This document shows positions 5,865 to 13,733 of a stretch of DNA of 15,278 nt, piece by piece. Both the position numbers and the translations under genes were made by a program. The notes below the pieces were generated by a model. That model did not search any database and was not told where the DNA came from. It was given only the letters and a program-made list of their open reading frames with translations. Source of the stretch: Phycisphaerales bacterium UBA6054. Lineage in GTDB: Bacteria > Planctomycetota > Phycisphaerae > Phycisphaerales > UBA1924. Positions within the stretch are counted from its first letter, which is position 1. Each line of letters starts with the position of its first letter. Location of the stretch: positions 1 through 15,278 of the forward strand of contig DIYM01000090.1 of NCBI GenBank assembly GCA_002429045.1. Reading direction: 5' to 3'.

Positions 5865-6683
5865 ATGGGCAGACTGGAAGGCAAGACGGCGTTGATCACG
5901 GGTTCCGCCCGGGGCATCGGGCTGGGCATCGCGCGGGCATTCGTCGCGGAGGGCGCGGGCGTTGTCATGACCGATATCAACGATGACGAGGGACGGGCAC
6001 GGGCCCACGAACTCGGCGCTTCCTACGCGCGTCTGGATGTTCGTCGCGAGACCGATTGGGAACGTGTGATCGGCGGCATGCCGCGCCTCGACATCCTGGT
6101 CAACAACGCTGGCATCACGGGTTTCGAGCCCGAGAACGACGAACCACCCGAGGCGCACGATCCCGAGCACGCGTCGCTGGACTCCTGGCACGGGGTGCTG
6201 GCGACGAACCTCGATGGGGCCTTTCTCGGGTGCAAGCACGCGATCCGGAAGGCGCGTGAACAGGCGCCGGACTCCGGCCCGGGCTCGGGCTCGATCATCA
6301 ACCTGTCGTCGCGGTCGGGCGTGGTCGGCATCCCGCGGGCGGCCGCGTACGCGGCGAGCAAGGCGGCCGTACGCCATCACACCAAATCCGTCGCGCTGTA
6401 CTGCGCCGAGGAGAACCTGGCGGTCCGGTGCAACTCGATCCAACCCGCGGCGATCATGACCCCGATGTGGGACGCGATGCTCGGCACGGGCCCGGAGCGG
6501 GAAGCCAACATCGCGACCTTCGCCGCCGGGGCCCCGCTGAACCGGTTCGGGACCGTCGACGAGGTCGCCGCCTTGGCGGTGTACCTCGCGTCCGACGAGT
6601 CGGGGTTCACGACCGGAGCCGAGTTCAACATCGACGGGGGGATGCTCGCCGGCACGACAGAACCGCCCCGCCCGGCACGCTGA
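5865..6683 (+). CDS. Short-chain dehydrogenase/reductase (SDR), NAD(H)-type
   Basis: A 272-residue classical SDR. It has the nucleotide-binding glycine motif TGSARGIG (12-19), D37 at the end of the second strand (VVMTDIND) suggesting NAD(H) preference, NNAG at 80-83, N115 (ATN), the active-site serine within INLSSRSG (145-152) and YAASK (Y162, K166). A acidic stretch after NNAG (EPENDEPPEAHDPEHAS) precedes the fourth helix. The C-terminal TTGAEFNIDGGM is typical. Two in-frame ATGs exist, at 5859 and 5865; the second is preferred because GGGAGG (5852-5857) sits 7 nt before it and only 1 nt before the first. The substrate cannot be told; relatives include hydroxysteroid, glucose and 3-oxoacyl dehydrogenases. 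It is divergent from the his operon, with under 90 nt between leader peptide and this start. Confidence 0.92.
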   Translation: MGRLEGKTALITGSARGIGLGIARAFVAEGAGVVMTDINDDEGRARAHELGASYARLDVRRETDWERVIGGMPRLDILVNNAGITGFEPENDEPPEAHDPEHASLDSWHGVLATNLDGAFLGCKHAIRKAREQAPDSGPGSGSIINLSSRSGVVGIPRAAAYAASKAAVRHHTKSVALYCAEENLAVRCNSIQPAAIMTPMWDAMLGTGPEREANIATFAAGAPLNRFGTVDEVAALAVYLASDESGFTTGAEFNIDGGMLAGTTEPPRPAR

Positions 6684-6730
6684 ACGCTTGGTCCCGGCCG
6701 CGGCTCCCCCAGAAGCGGGCCTGGCGGGGC

Positions 6731-6751
6731 GCCCCGGGCTCCTGCCGGGGC
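6731..6751 (+). terminator. GC-rich hairpin after the SDR gene
   Basis: GCCCCGG (6731-6737) and CCGGGGC (6745-6751) form a 7-bp stem with a 7-nt loop, 47 nt after the SDR stop. No T-run follows, so if it ends transcription it does so weakly or with help. Confidence 0.3.
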
Positions 6752-6755
6752 CTAC

Positions 6756-6770
6756 TGAGATTGATTCTCA
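6756..6770. promoter_or_regulatory. Fur-box-like inverted repeat
   Basis: TGAGATTGATTCTCA is a 7-1-7 inverted repeat with a single mismatched pair, matching the ferric uptake regulator core TGATAATNATTATCA at all but three of the defined positions. It stands in an AT-richer patch of an otherwise GC-rich 158-nt gap between the SDR and DUF454 genes, 71 nt before the TTG taken as start of the latter. Zur and PerR use related motifs, so the regulator is not settled. Confidence 0.45.
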
Positions 6771-6841
6771 ACAACACGTGACTTTCCGCCCGATCGAAGA
6801 AAAGATGGTTCGGTCGATCGTCGAAGGGCGGCCGGCCGGAT

Positions 6842-7453
6842 TTGACCACGGTGCGCAACTCCATCCGGACCACGCCCATCGCGTTGCCGACCCCGCGTGC
6901 GGTCGACGAGGCGAAGCCGGCGATCGACCAGCGCCGGAGCATGCCGGAACGCGCCAAACGCGCGCTGTTCGCGGGGTCCGGCATCGTGTGCGTCGGGCTC
7001 GGCGGCTTGGGCGTGATCGTGCCCGGGCTGCCGACCACGGTGTTCCTGCTGATCGCGTCGTGGTGCTTCGCCAGGTCGTGCCCGTGGCTGACGAACAAGC
7101 TGATCCACAACCGCGTCTTCGGGCCCTTCGTCACGTACCTCGAGCCGGGCGCGGTGATGCCGCTCAAGGCCAAGCTGATCTCGCTGGCGATGATGTGGGG
7201 CGCCATCGGAGGCTCGTGCTGGTGGGTGACCTACCGGGGGGCCCCGTGGTTCGTGCCGGCTACCATCATCCTGGCGGGGCTTGCGGGAACGTGGTTCATC
7301 GCACGCCAGGGGCGCAAAGCCCGGCCCGCCGGCGCGCACACAATCGATGAAACCGGCGCCCGTTCGATGCGTCACGCCTCCGGGCGGCGTCCCCGTGTGC
7401 ATACCAATGGTCCATGCACCACGCCGACCTCGCCGCCATCGAACACGCGCTGA
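6842..7453 (+). CDS. YbaN/DUF454 family inner-membrane protein
   Basis: A small membrane protein of the DUF454 (YbaN) family, whose function is unknown. The core (about residues 39-158) has the family signature: a first membrane helix running into GLGVIVPGLPTTVFLLIASWCFARS, then the short link with 'NRVFGPFV', a charged turn with LKAKLIS, and two more hydrophobic segments. The start is uncertain. The family N-terminus would suit the ATG at 6941, but codons 6842-6940 have G or C in nearly every third position, so a TTG at 6842 or GTG at 6851 is likely the real start; none has a good Shine-Dalgarno site. After the last helix comes a ~45-residue basic tail that overlaps the start of ppc by 40 nt and loses the GC bias at its end. 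The upstream Fur-like site hints at metal regulation. Confidence 0.82.
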   Translation: MTTVRNSIRTTPIALPTPRAVDEAKPAIDQRRSMPERAKRALFAGSGIVCVGLGGLGVIVPGLPTTVFLLIASWCFARSCPWLTNKLIHNRVFGPFVTYLEPGAVMPLKAKLISLAMMWGAIGGSCWWVTYRGAPWFVPATIILAGLAGTWFIARQGRKARPAGAHTIDETGARSMRHASGRRPRVHTNGPCTTPTSPPSNTR

Positions 7454-10128
7454 CCGTTGCCTGCGAGCGCCGCGGACTCGACGGGGCGCTCGACACCAGC
7501 CGATCGATCGCGGATCTGTGCCGCTCCGCGGGCGACGCGATCGACCACGACGCCTGGGACCGAGCCGCGGAACGGATCTCCGGGCTGGGCCTCGGGGGGA
7601 TCTTCGACCTTGTCAGGCTGGGGGCGGCGCGCTTCCACCTGCTCAACCAGGCCGAGCAGCTCAACATCATCCGAGTGAACCGCGAGCGCGAGCGGGCGTC
7701 CGACAGCGGGCCCGCGCGGGCCGAGTCGATCGACGAGGCGTTCGAGCGGCTGCGCGACGCGGGGACCACCCCCGAACAGGTCGCCGGCCTGCTCGGGCGG
7801 ATCGACATCCAGCCCACGCTGACCGCCCACCCGACCGAGGCCCGCCGGCGCACGGTGCTCGAGAAACAGGCCGACATCGCCGAGTGCGTGGTGCGCCTCC
7901 GCGACCCATCGCTGACCTCGAGGGAACGCGCCGAGACCACCGCCCGGTTGGACCGGGTCATCGCCATGCTGCTGGCGACCGACGAGGTCCGCGTGAAGCG
8001 TCTGGGTGTCGGTGACGAGGTCCGCAACGGGATCTATTTCATCAAGACGACGATCTGGGAGACGATTCCGCGCCTGTTCCGGGACATCGTCCACGCGGCC
8101 GAGCGTGCGTTCGGCACCGAGCACGCCGCGATCGTCGCTCAGGATCTGCCCCCGCTGCTGCGGTACCGGTCGTGGATCGGTGGCGACCGAGACGGGAACC
8201 CCAACGTGACGGCCGAGACGACCGCTTGGACCGTCGGTGAGATGCAATCCGCGGCCAGGGCGTTGTGGGACGCGGAGCTCGAACGCCTGCGCCGGGCGCT
8301 CTCGGCGTCGACCCGCCGGGCCGATCTGGGCGAGGAGATCCGGCATGCCATCGAGTCGATGCCCAACTACCGGCGCGACGACCCGAGATTCGCCCAGCGT
8401 CTGCACGAGCCGTGCCGCATCCTCCTGAGTCTGATGCGCGAGCGCGTCCGCGCCGACGAGACGTACCGGACCGCGGACCTGCTGGCGCACCTGCTCGTGA
8501 TCCACCGATCGCTGGGGCACGCGGGGCTGGGCGCGTCGGCGGACGAGGGCAAGCTGTTCGACGCGATCGTCCGCTGCCGCGTGTTCGGGCTGCACCTGGC
8601 GACGCTGGACATCCGCCAGCACTCGGGCGTCCACGAGGAGTGCGTCGCGTCCCTGCTCCGGCTCGGGGGGGTCGAGCCCGCGTTCGCGTCGCTCGATGAG
8701 CCCGCCAGGGTCGAGCTGCTCAGACGCGAGCTCTCGAACCCGCGCCCGCTGCTGCCTTCCGGGTGCGAGCCGGGCGACGCGCCCGCCGAGTTGCTCGCGA
8801 CGCTCCGTGCCGTGCGTTCGGCGGTGGAGCGCGAACCGGACGCCGTGCGGTGCTGGATCATCTCGATGACCCACCGCGTCAGCGACATGCTCGGGCTGCT
8901 GCTGCTGATGAAAGAGACCGGGCTGTACCGCCCCCCGATGGGGGACGGGCCGGCCCGCAGCGCCCTGCACGTCGTCCCGTTGTTCGAGACGGTCGAGGAC
9001 CTGGACCGCGCCCCGGGGCTGATGGACGAGATGCTCGGCGAGCCCCTGTACCGCGCCCACCTCGGCGTGGTCTCCGGGGGGGCGCCGGAGCAGGAGATCA
9101 TGCTCGGGTACTCGGATTCGAACAAGGACGGCGGTTTCTTGATGGCCAACGCGGCGCTGCACAAGGCGCAGCGAGCCATCAGCGCGGTGTTCGCGCGGCA
9201 TGGCGTGGCGCTGCGCTTCTTCCACGGACGCGGTGGCACGATCGGTCGGGGGGGCGGGCGTGCCGGGCGGGCCATCCTCGCGGCACCGCCCTCGTCCCGG
9301 ACGGGCAGGCTGCGGTTCACCGAGCAGGGGGAGGTCATCACGTTCCGGTACTCGATGCCCGACATGGCCCGGCGTCACCTCGAGCAGATCGTCCACGCCG
9401 CTCTGTTGGCCGAGGCCGACCCCGGCGCGGGCGATCCCGACAGCGGGTTCGAGGACGTGCTGATGCGCTTGGCCGGCGATGCCCGGGAGGCGTACCGATC
9501 GCTGATCGACGACACCGGTTTCTGGGAGTGGTTCACCGGCGCGAGCCCGATCGAGCACATCGGCGGGATGCCGATCGCGTCGCGCCCCGTGTCCCGGGCG
9601 ACGGGGTCGGCGCTGACCTTCGATCGGCTCCGGGCGATCCCGTGGGTGTTCTCGTGGATCCAGATGCGGGCGTTGGTCCCGGGTTGGTTCGGGCTGGGCT
9701 CTGCCCTGGCCGGCGCCGCGGACGCGGACCGACGGGCGTTCGGCGAGGCGGCCCGGACCCGGGAGTTCGTGGCGACCGTCATCGACAACGCCGCGCAGGA
9801 GATGGCCCGGGCGCGCATGCCCATCCTGCGTCGCTATGCGATGCACGCCCCCGGCGGCGGGCCCATGTTCGAACGGATCCGTGCCGAGTTTGAGCGCGCA
9901 CGCGCGGGCGTGCTCGACGCGACCGGGCGCGAGACGCTGATGGACCATTCACCGGTCGTGGGCGCGTCGATCGCGGACCGCAACCCTTGGACGGACGTTC
10001 TCAACCTCGCGCAGATCGAGTTGCTCAAACGCTGGCGGGAGGGCGATGAACCCGGGCGTGCGGCGCTGCGTCCGGTCCTGCAGTCGAGCATCAACGCGAT
10101 CGCCGCAGCGATGCAATCAACCGGCTGA
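7414..10128 (+). CDS. ppc: Phosphoenolpyruvate carboxylase
   Basis: Fixes bicarbonate onto phosphoenolpyruvate to give oxaloacetate, refilling the TCA cycle in the cytoplasm. The 904 residues are full length. Catalytic segments are all present: LTAHPTEARRRT with H139, YRSWIGGDRDGNPN (~251-264), TLDIRQHSGVHEE, MLGYSDSNKDGGFLMANAA, FFHGRGGTIGRGGGR (H604, R606, R612), RFTEQGEVITFRYSMPDMA, IGGMPIASRPVSR and PWVFSWIQMRALVPGWFGLG. The C-terminus ends in MQSTG, close to the conserved '.NTG' tail that closes the active site. This is the bacterial type, so allosteric control by aspartate/malate and acetyl-CoA is likely but not shown here. The ATG at 7414 has no Shine-Dalgarno site. The long open frame on the opposite strand is a shadow of its high GC3. 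Confidence 0.97.
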   Translation: MHHADLAAIEHALTVACERRGLDGALDTSRSIADLCRSAGDAIDHDAWDRAAERISGLGLGGIFDLVRLGAARFHLLNQAEQLNIIRVNRERERASDSGPARAESIDEAFERLRDAGTTPEQVAGLLGRIDIQPTLTAHPTEARRRTVLEKQADIAECVVRLRDPSLTSRERAETTARLDRVIAMLLATDEVRVKRLGVGDEVRNGIYFIKTTIWETIPRLFRDIVHAAERAFGTEHAAIVAQDLPPLLRYRSWIGGDRDGNPNVTAETTAWTVGEMQSAARALWDAELERLRRALSASTRRADLGEEIRHAIESMPNYRRDDPRFAQRLHEPCRILLSLMRERVRADETYRTADLLAHLLVIHRSLGHAGLGASADEGKLFDAIVRCRVFGLHLATLDIRQHSGVHEECVASLLRLGGVEPAFASLDEPARVELLRRELSNPRPLLPSGCEPGDAPAELLATLRAVRSAVEREPDAVRCWIISMTHRVSDMLGLLLLMKETGLYRPPMGDGPARSALHVVPLFETVEDLDRAPGLMDEMLGEPLYRAHLGVVSGGAPEQEIMLGYSDSNKDGGFLMANAALHKAQRAISAVFARHGVALRFFHGRGGTIGRGGGRAGRAILAAPPSSRTGRLRFTEQGEVITFRYSMPDMARRHLEQIVHAALLAEADPGAGDPDSGFEDVLMRLAGDAREAYRSLIDDTGFWEWFTGASPIEHIGGMPIASRPVSRATGSALTFDRLRAIPWVFSWIQMRALVPGWFGLGSALAGAADADRRAFGEAARTREFVATVIDNAAQEMARARMPILRRYAMHAPGGGPMFERIRAEFERARAGVLDATGRETLMDHSPVVGASIADRNPWTDVLNLAQIELLKRWREGDEPGRAALRPVLQSSINAIAAAMQSTG

Positions 10129-10150
10129 ACCGTCGGCGCGTGGCAAAGAG

Positions 10151-10185
10151 ACAGCCGCCCGCGTCTCCAGAACGCGGGCGGCTGT
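10151..10185. terminator. Hairpin between two convergent genes
   Basis: A perfect 14-bp stem (ACAGCCGCCCGCGT / ACGCGGGCGGCTGT) with a 7-nt loop, 22 nt after the ppc stop and 23 nt from the end of the minus-strand secreted-protein gene. Read on the minus strand the stem is followed by CTCTTTG; on the plus strand there is no T-run. It probably ends transcripts from both sides. Confidence 0.7.
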
Positions 10186-10208
10186 GCGTGCGCGGGGATC
10201 GCGATGTC

Positions 10209-10856
10209 TTAGCGCCGACGGCGACCGGCGACCAGGCCCCCGAGCCCGAGGAGCGCCACCGCGCCCGGTGCGGGGATCACGCCGGGCGAGCCGATCAGCG
10301 AGATCATGTTGTCGTCGCCGCCGATGTTGTCGTTGAAGAACATGGCGGACTCGTACGCTCCGTCCACGCCGAGCATCGCGCTGGATGCGTTGCCGGCGGC
10401 GTCGAAGACGATGGTCGCGCCGCTGTTGGCGAAGGAGCCGTCGAAGGCGACCGACGCGATCACGTTCGCGCCGGGGAGGTTGCCGTCGAAGAGGAAGATG
10501 CCGTCGCCGTTCTGGCTCAGCCCGCCGCCGCCCGCGGCGATGCCGACGTTGGCGACCGGGCCCCAGATGTCGAGGAACGTGGTGATGGCGGCGGCGTCGC
10601 CGTCCTGCAGGAACACCGCGGACTCGCCGGTGTTCAGGACGAACGAGTCGAGCGGGGCGTTCACGGTCGGATCGGCGGACTCGTCGTCGTAGAAGAGGAT
10701 GCCGGTGTCGAAGGTGCCGGCGCCGGTCCAGGTGACCTCGAACCAGTCTTCGGTGCCGTCCTCGCCGGTGATCCCGGCGTAGACCTCGGTGATCAGCAGG
10801 TCGGCGGAGGCGGTGCCGACGGCGCCGACGAGCGCGAGCAGTGCGAGCTTGTTCAT
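10209..10856 (-). CDS. Secreted protein with PEP-CTERM-type (PAP variant) anchor
   Basis: A 215-residue exported protein. The N-terminus MNKLALLALVGAVGTASA is a signal peptide with likely cleavage after A18. The mature part opens with DLLITEVYAG and DWFEVTWTGAG, which resembles the first strands of a lamin-tail domain (LTD), and is acidic and low in lysine. The C-terminus (193-215) is IPAPGA, a Gly/Leu/Ala hydrophobic helix and RRRR: the three-part layout of a PEP-CTERM sorting signal, recognised in other bacteria by an exosortase, but with Pro-Ala-Pro in place of Pro-Glu-Pro. No exosortase is in the window. The ATG is preceded by purine-rich AAAGAGAGAACAGAG. The exact role is unknown; a cell-surface or matrix protein is likely. 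It is transcribed towards ppc. Confidence 0.85.
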   Translation of the reverse strand: MNKLALLALVGAVGTASADLLITEVYAGITGEDGTEDWFEVTWTGAGTFDTGILFYDDESADPTVNAPLDSFVLNTGESAVFLQDGDAAAITTFLDIWGPVANVGIAAGGGGLSQNGDGIFLFDGNLPGANVIASVAFDGSFANSGATIVFDAAGNASSAMLGVDGAYESAMFFNDNIGGDDNMISLIGSPGVIPAPGAVALLGLGGLVAGRRRR

Positions 10857-11133
10857 CTCTGTTCTCTCTTTCAGGCAGTTGGTCTCTCTCCTCCCGGTCA
10901 ACGCACGCGCGGAGCACGGGAGCGCGAGAAACCTAGCCGCCAGCGCGACCCCCCCGGATGAAGAGCGGATCAACAGTTTGTTCAGATCCCGTGTGCTCGT
11001 AACAACAGGCATTCCTCTGACGAAACCTGAACGCAATCTTGACCGCCCGTTAACCGTCCCCGAACGCAGGCTTGCGTTTGCTTGGGCCGTCTGGAGGCCG
11101 GTCCCAATCTCCGGACGAATGGGGAGCACACGC
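10857..11133. other. Divergent intergenic region (277 nt)
   Basis: It lies between the minus-strand secreted-protein gene and the plus-strand pseudopilin gene, so it must hold both promoters, but no convincing -35/-10 pair was found. The middle (10970-11060) is less GC-rich than its surroundings. A small hairpin, AACGCA (11063-11068) with TGCGTT (11073-11078), could be an operator or RNA element for the pseudopilin gene. No gene is supported here. Confidence 0.5.
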
Positions 11134-12144
11134 ATGCCATCAACTCCGCGCCGCCGCTGCCGAACGCCGAACGGCTTCACCCTCATCGAGTTGCTGGTGG
11201 TCATCGCGATCATCGCGCTGCTGATCGGCATCCTGCTTCCCGCGATCGGCCGCGCCAGAGACACGGCGAAGACGGTGCAGTGCCTCTCGAACCTCCGCCA
11301 GATGGGTATCGCGTCGGTCACGTACAGCGTGGACAACAGGGGCTACCTCAGTTCGGGCCCGTTCGACAACCGTGCCCGCAAGCACAAGGACGGGTTCCGG
11401 CCCGGGTTCGGCGAGTTGGGCATCGAGGGCGTCGGATGGATCGCAGACCACGTCAACGGCGGGTACGGGCTCCCCGGCGAGATGCTCTGCCCCACCGCGC
11501 TCGGACGGTTCAACCAGAACCTCCGCATGTCGCGTCTCAACGACGAGCCGCTGCGCGAGTTCACCGTCGAGGAACGCGACCGCCTGATCGAGAAAGGCTA
11601 CAACTCCAACTACACCCAATCTTGGCACATGGCGTACACCCAGTGGCGTAACCCGCGGATCGGCAACCAGACGCAGCCCGCGGACGGGGCGACGGGCGTC
11701 ATCGGGCCCCTGCGTGAATCGGCGATGGGCCTTGTGTCCTCGTCCTCGGTGATCCTCTTCGGCGACAGCGTCCTCGAGTTCAACTCGGGCGACCCGCAGG
11801 ACACGATCGACCTGAGCACCGGCGAGGAGCCCGCGATCAAGTCCGTTTCCGACGGGCCGACCTGGCGCATCGGGCTCGACCTGGTCTCGCACGACTTCGA
11901 CGACTTCGGGCCCGCCCACGGCGGCGGCGGGCTGATCGGCACCAACGGGCACGACCGGCGGATCGGCAACTTCGTCTTCGCAGACGGGCACGCCGCGAGC
12001 TTCACCGATGTCAACGGCGACCAGCACTTCAGCTATCCCGACCAGCCCGAAGACTTCCGCAACAACGGGGTGCCCGTCTACCCGGACTTCCCCGAACGGA
12101 ACGTCTTCACGGGCGAGCTGCTGTCGGGGCGCTTCAGCAACTGA
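11134..12144 (+). CDS. Type II secretion/pseudopilin-like protein with prepilin cleavage site
   Basis: A 336-residue protein with a type IV prepilin N-terminus: a basic leader (MPSTPRRRCRTPNG), then FTLIELLVVIAIIALLIGIL, with the cleavage glycine at 14, methylated Phe at 15 and Glu at 19. LLPAIGRARDTAKTVQCLSNLRQMGIA continues the long helix, a pattern seen in the many planctomycete pseudopilins of the DUF1559-like group. Near the C-terminus NFVFADGHAASF matches the 'FADGH' motif of that group. The large middle part is likely a globular domain exposed outside the inner membrane. The start at 11134 was preferred over ATG 11119 because GGGGAG (11121-11126) sits 7 nt before it. It is followed after 74 nt by a secreted dockerin protein, which may be its cargo or partner. 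Confidence 0.9.
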   Translation: MPSTPRRRCRTPNGFTLIELLVVIAIIALLIGILLPAIGRARDTAKTVQCLSNLRQMGIASVTYSVDNRGYLSSGPFDNRARKHKDGFRPGFGELGIEGVGWIADHVNGGYGLPGEMLCPTALGRFNQNLRMSRLNDEPLREFTVEERDRLIEKGYNSNYTQSWHMAYTQWRNPRIGNQTQPADGATGVIGPLRESAMGLVSSSSVILFGDSVLEFNSGDPQDTIDLSTGEEPAIKSVSDGPTWRIGLDLVSHDFDDFGPAHGGGGLIGTNGHDRRIGNFVFADGHAASFTDVNGDQHFSYPDQPEDFRNNGVPVYPDFPERNVFTGELLSGRFSN

Positions 12145-12156
12145 ATCCGATTCCCA

Positions 12157-12196
12157 GCGGGGCGTGCAGAGAGATCCGCCCCGCCGACGTGTTTTT
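12157..12196 (+). terminator. Possible terminator after the pseudopilin gene
   Basis: GCGGGGCG (12157-12164) pairs with CGCCCCGC (12177-12184) around a 12-nt loop, and a run of five T follows 7 nt later at 12192-12196. The offset of the T-run makes termination partial at best, so read-through into the dockerin gene is possible. Confidence 0.45.
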
Positions 12197-12218
12197 ACGA
12201 GTTCCCCAGGAGAGAGAC

Positions 12219-13706
12219 ATGCCCAAGCCCGTCACCGCCGCGCTGATCGTCGCGGCCGCCGCAACCACCGCGAACGCACAGGTCGTGATCAATGAGGTCT
12301 ACGAGAACCCGCCCGGATCGGGCAGCAGCAACGACGCCTTCCTCGAGTACATCGAGCTGTACGGCCAGCCAGGCATGGACCTGACCGGCTACCTCATCGG
12401 GCAGTTCAAGGGCGGGGAAGACCCCGACGGCGACGACATCCCGAGCGAAGCCGCCGAGATCGACGAGGCCTTCAGCCTCGACGGGCTCAGCCTCGGCTCG
12501 AACGGGTACCTGGTCATCTACAACGGCACGGTGTCCCAATCCCTGGTCCCGCTGTTCCTTCCCAACGAGGGCGAGAACTCGGCCAGCTTCTTCGACACCC
12601 ACGCACCCTCCCCGTTCGACACCAACGGCAACCTGAACAACGACGGCTCGTCCACCTACCTGCTGATCCGCAGGCGCCCGTTCCACTCCGTCGTCGACGG
12701 GCAGAGCGTCTACGCCCCCGGGTACTCGGTCTGGAAGGACGTCGACATGGACGTCGATTACGACGGAAAGCTGGACTTCGGCTTCGAGGTGCCCGGGCCC
12801 GGCGCGACCGACCCCGTCTCCGTCATCGACCCGCTCCAGATCATCGACGAGCTCGCCTGGTCGAACGCGGGGGGCAAGGAGTACGTCCGCTCCTCCGAGC
12901 AGGAGCTGTCCGAGACGCCCAACTTCAACCCCGACGCCGCCAGCCGTATCGCCTACTACGGCGAGAACCCGATGCTCGGGCTCCGCATCAACTCGGGCGG
13001 CGAGACCGTGCCGACCCGCACGGCCGACGAAGAGTTCATCTACGGCGACATGATCGGCGCCTCGATCGACTTCACGTACGACCCCGCCCGCTCGGGCGCC
13101 CCCACCGACCCCGACGGCGACGGATTCCAGGACATCGCCATCAGCAACGGCGACGACCTCTACACCATGACCCCGGGCACGTTCAACGACCACGCGCCCA
13201 CCGGGATCACGCAGTTCCGCTTCGTCCCGGGCGACCTGGACTTCGACGGCGTCGCCGGCGCTTCGGACCTCGCGCTGCTCGACGCGCGGCTGCTCGGAGC
13301 CGATTTCGATGCCACCGAGGACTTCATCGACGACGACACGGGCCTGCCCGTCGCCGACCCGATGAACCCGGGCAGCAACCTGCAGTCGTATGTCTTCCAG
13401 GGGCGTCTGGCCAACGGTTTCCTCGCGGCGCGGAACCTCGATCCCGACGACGGCATCGCCGGCGCGAACAGCGAGACCGTGACCGACGACGACCGGGCGG
13501 CGCTGCTCGCGCTGGTCGGCCCGGTGCCGTGCAGCGCGGCGGACACCGCCCAGCCGTTCGGGACGCTGAACTTCTTCGATATCTCCGCCTACATCGGGCT
13601 GTTCAACGCGGGCGACCCGGCCGCCGATCTGGCGGCGCCGTTCGGGAGCCTCAACTTCTTCGACATCTCCGCCTACATCGGGATCTTCAACGCCGGCTGC
13701 CCGTAA
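12219..13706 (+). CDS. Secreted lamin-tail-domain protein with dockerin and GC-type dockerin C-terminus
   Basis: A 495-residue exported protein. Residues 1-20 (MPKPVTAALIVAAAATTANA) are a signal peptide, cleaved before Q21. QVVINEVYENPPGS and the following EYIELYGQPGMDLTGYLIGQF look like a lamin-tail domain (LTD), a beta-fold common in extracellular proteins. A dockerin-like calcium loop lies at 339-350 (DLDFDGVAGASD), with a second acidic segment, DPDDGIAGANSETVTDDD, before residue 430. The last 49 residues are two 19-residue repeats, FG(T/S)LNFFDISAYIG(L/I)FNAG, separated by DPAADLAAP and ending CP; this is the 'GC-type dockerin' found in planctomycetes. C438 and C494 bracket the pair and could form a disulfide. 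AGGAG at 12208-12212 is 6 nt from the ATG. It probably attaches to a surface partner; the ligand is unknown. Confidence 0.87.
   Translation: MPKPVTAALIVAAAATTANAQVVINEVYENPPGSGSSNDAFLEYIELYGQPGMDLTGYLIGQFKGGEDPDGDDIPSEAAEIDEAFSLDGLSLGSNGYLVIYNGTVSQSLVPLFLPNEGENSASFFDTHAPSPFDTNGNLNNDGSSTYLLIRRRPFHSVVDGQSVYAPGYSVWKDVDMDVDYDGKLDFGFEVPGPGATDPVSVIDPLQIIDELAWSNAGGKEYVRSSEQELSETPNFNPDAASRIAYYGENPMLGLRINSGGETVPTRTADEEFIYGDMIGASIDFTYDPARSGAPTDPDGDGFQDIAISNGDDLYTMTPGTFNDHAPTGITQFRFVPGDLDFDGVAGASDLALLDARLLGADFDATEDFIDDDTGLPVADPMNPGSNLQSYVFQGRLANGFLAARNLDPDDGIAGANSETVTDDDRAALLALVGPVPCSAADTAQPFGTLNFFDISAYIGLFNAGDPAADLAAPFGSLNFFDISAYIGIFNAGCP
13557..13697 (+). repeat. Two copies of a 57-nt coding repeat (GC-type dockerin)
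   Basis: Copies at 13557-13613 and 13641-13697, 84 nt (28 codons) apart, encode 19-residue units that differ at only two residues (T/S and L/I). Several codon differences are silent, so the protein sequence rather than the DNA is being kept. Confidence 0.85.
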
Positions 13707-13733
13707 TCGGCCGGTCACCACCCGGATCTCCCC

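Noticed and set aside
7372..9948. Very long open frame on the minus strand opposite ppc
   Set aside because: The product is rich in Arg, Gly, Gln and Pro with no family motif, and ppc on the other strand is unmistakable. It arises from the strong third-position GC bias.
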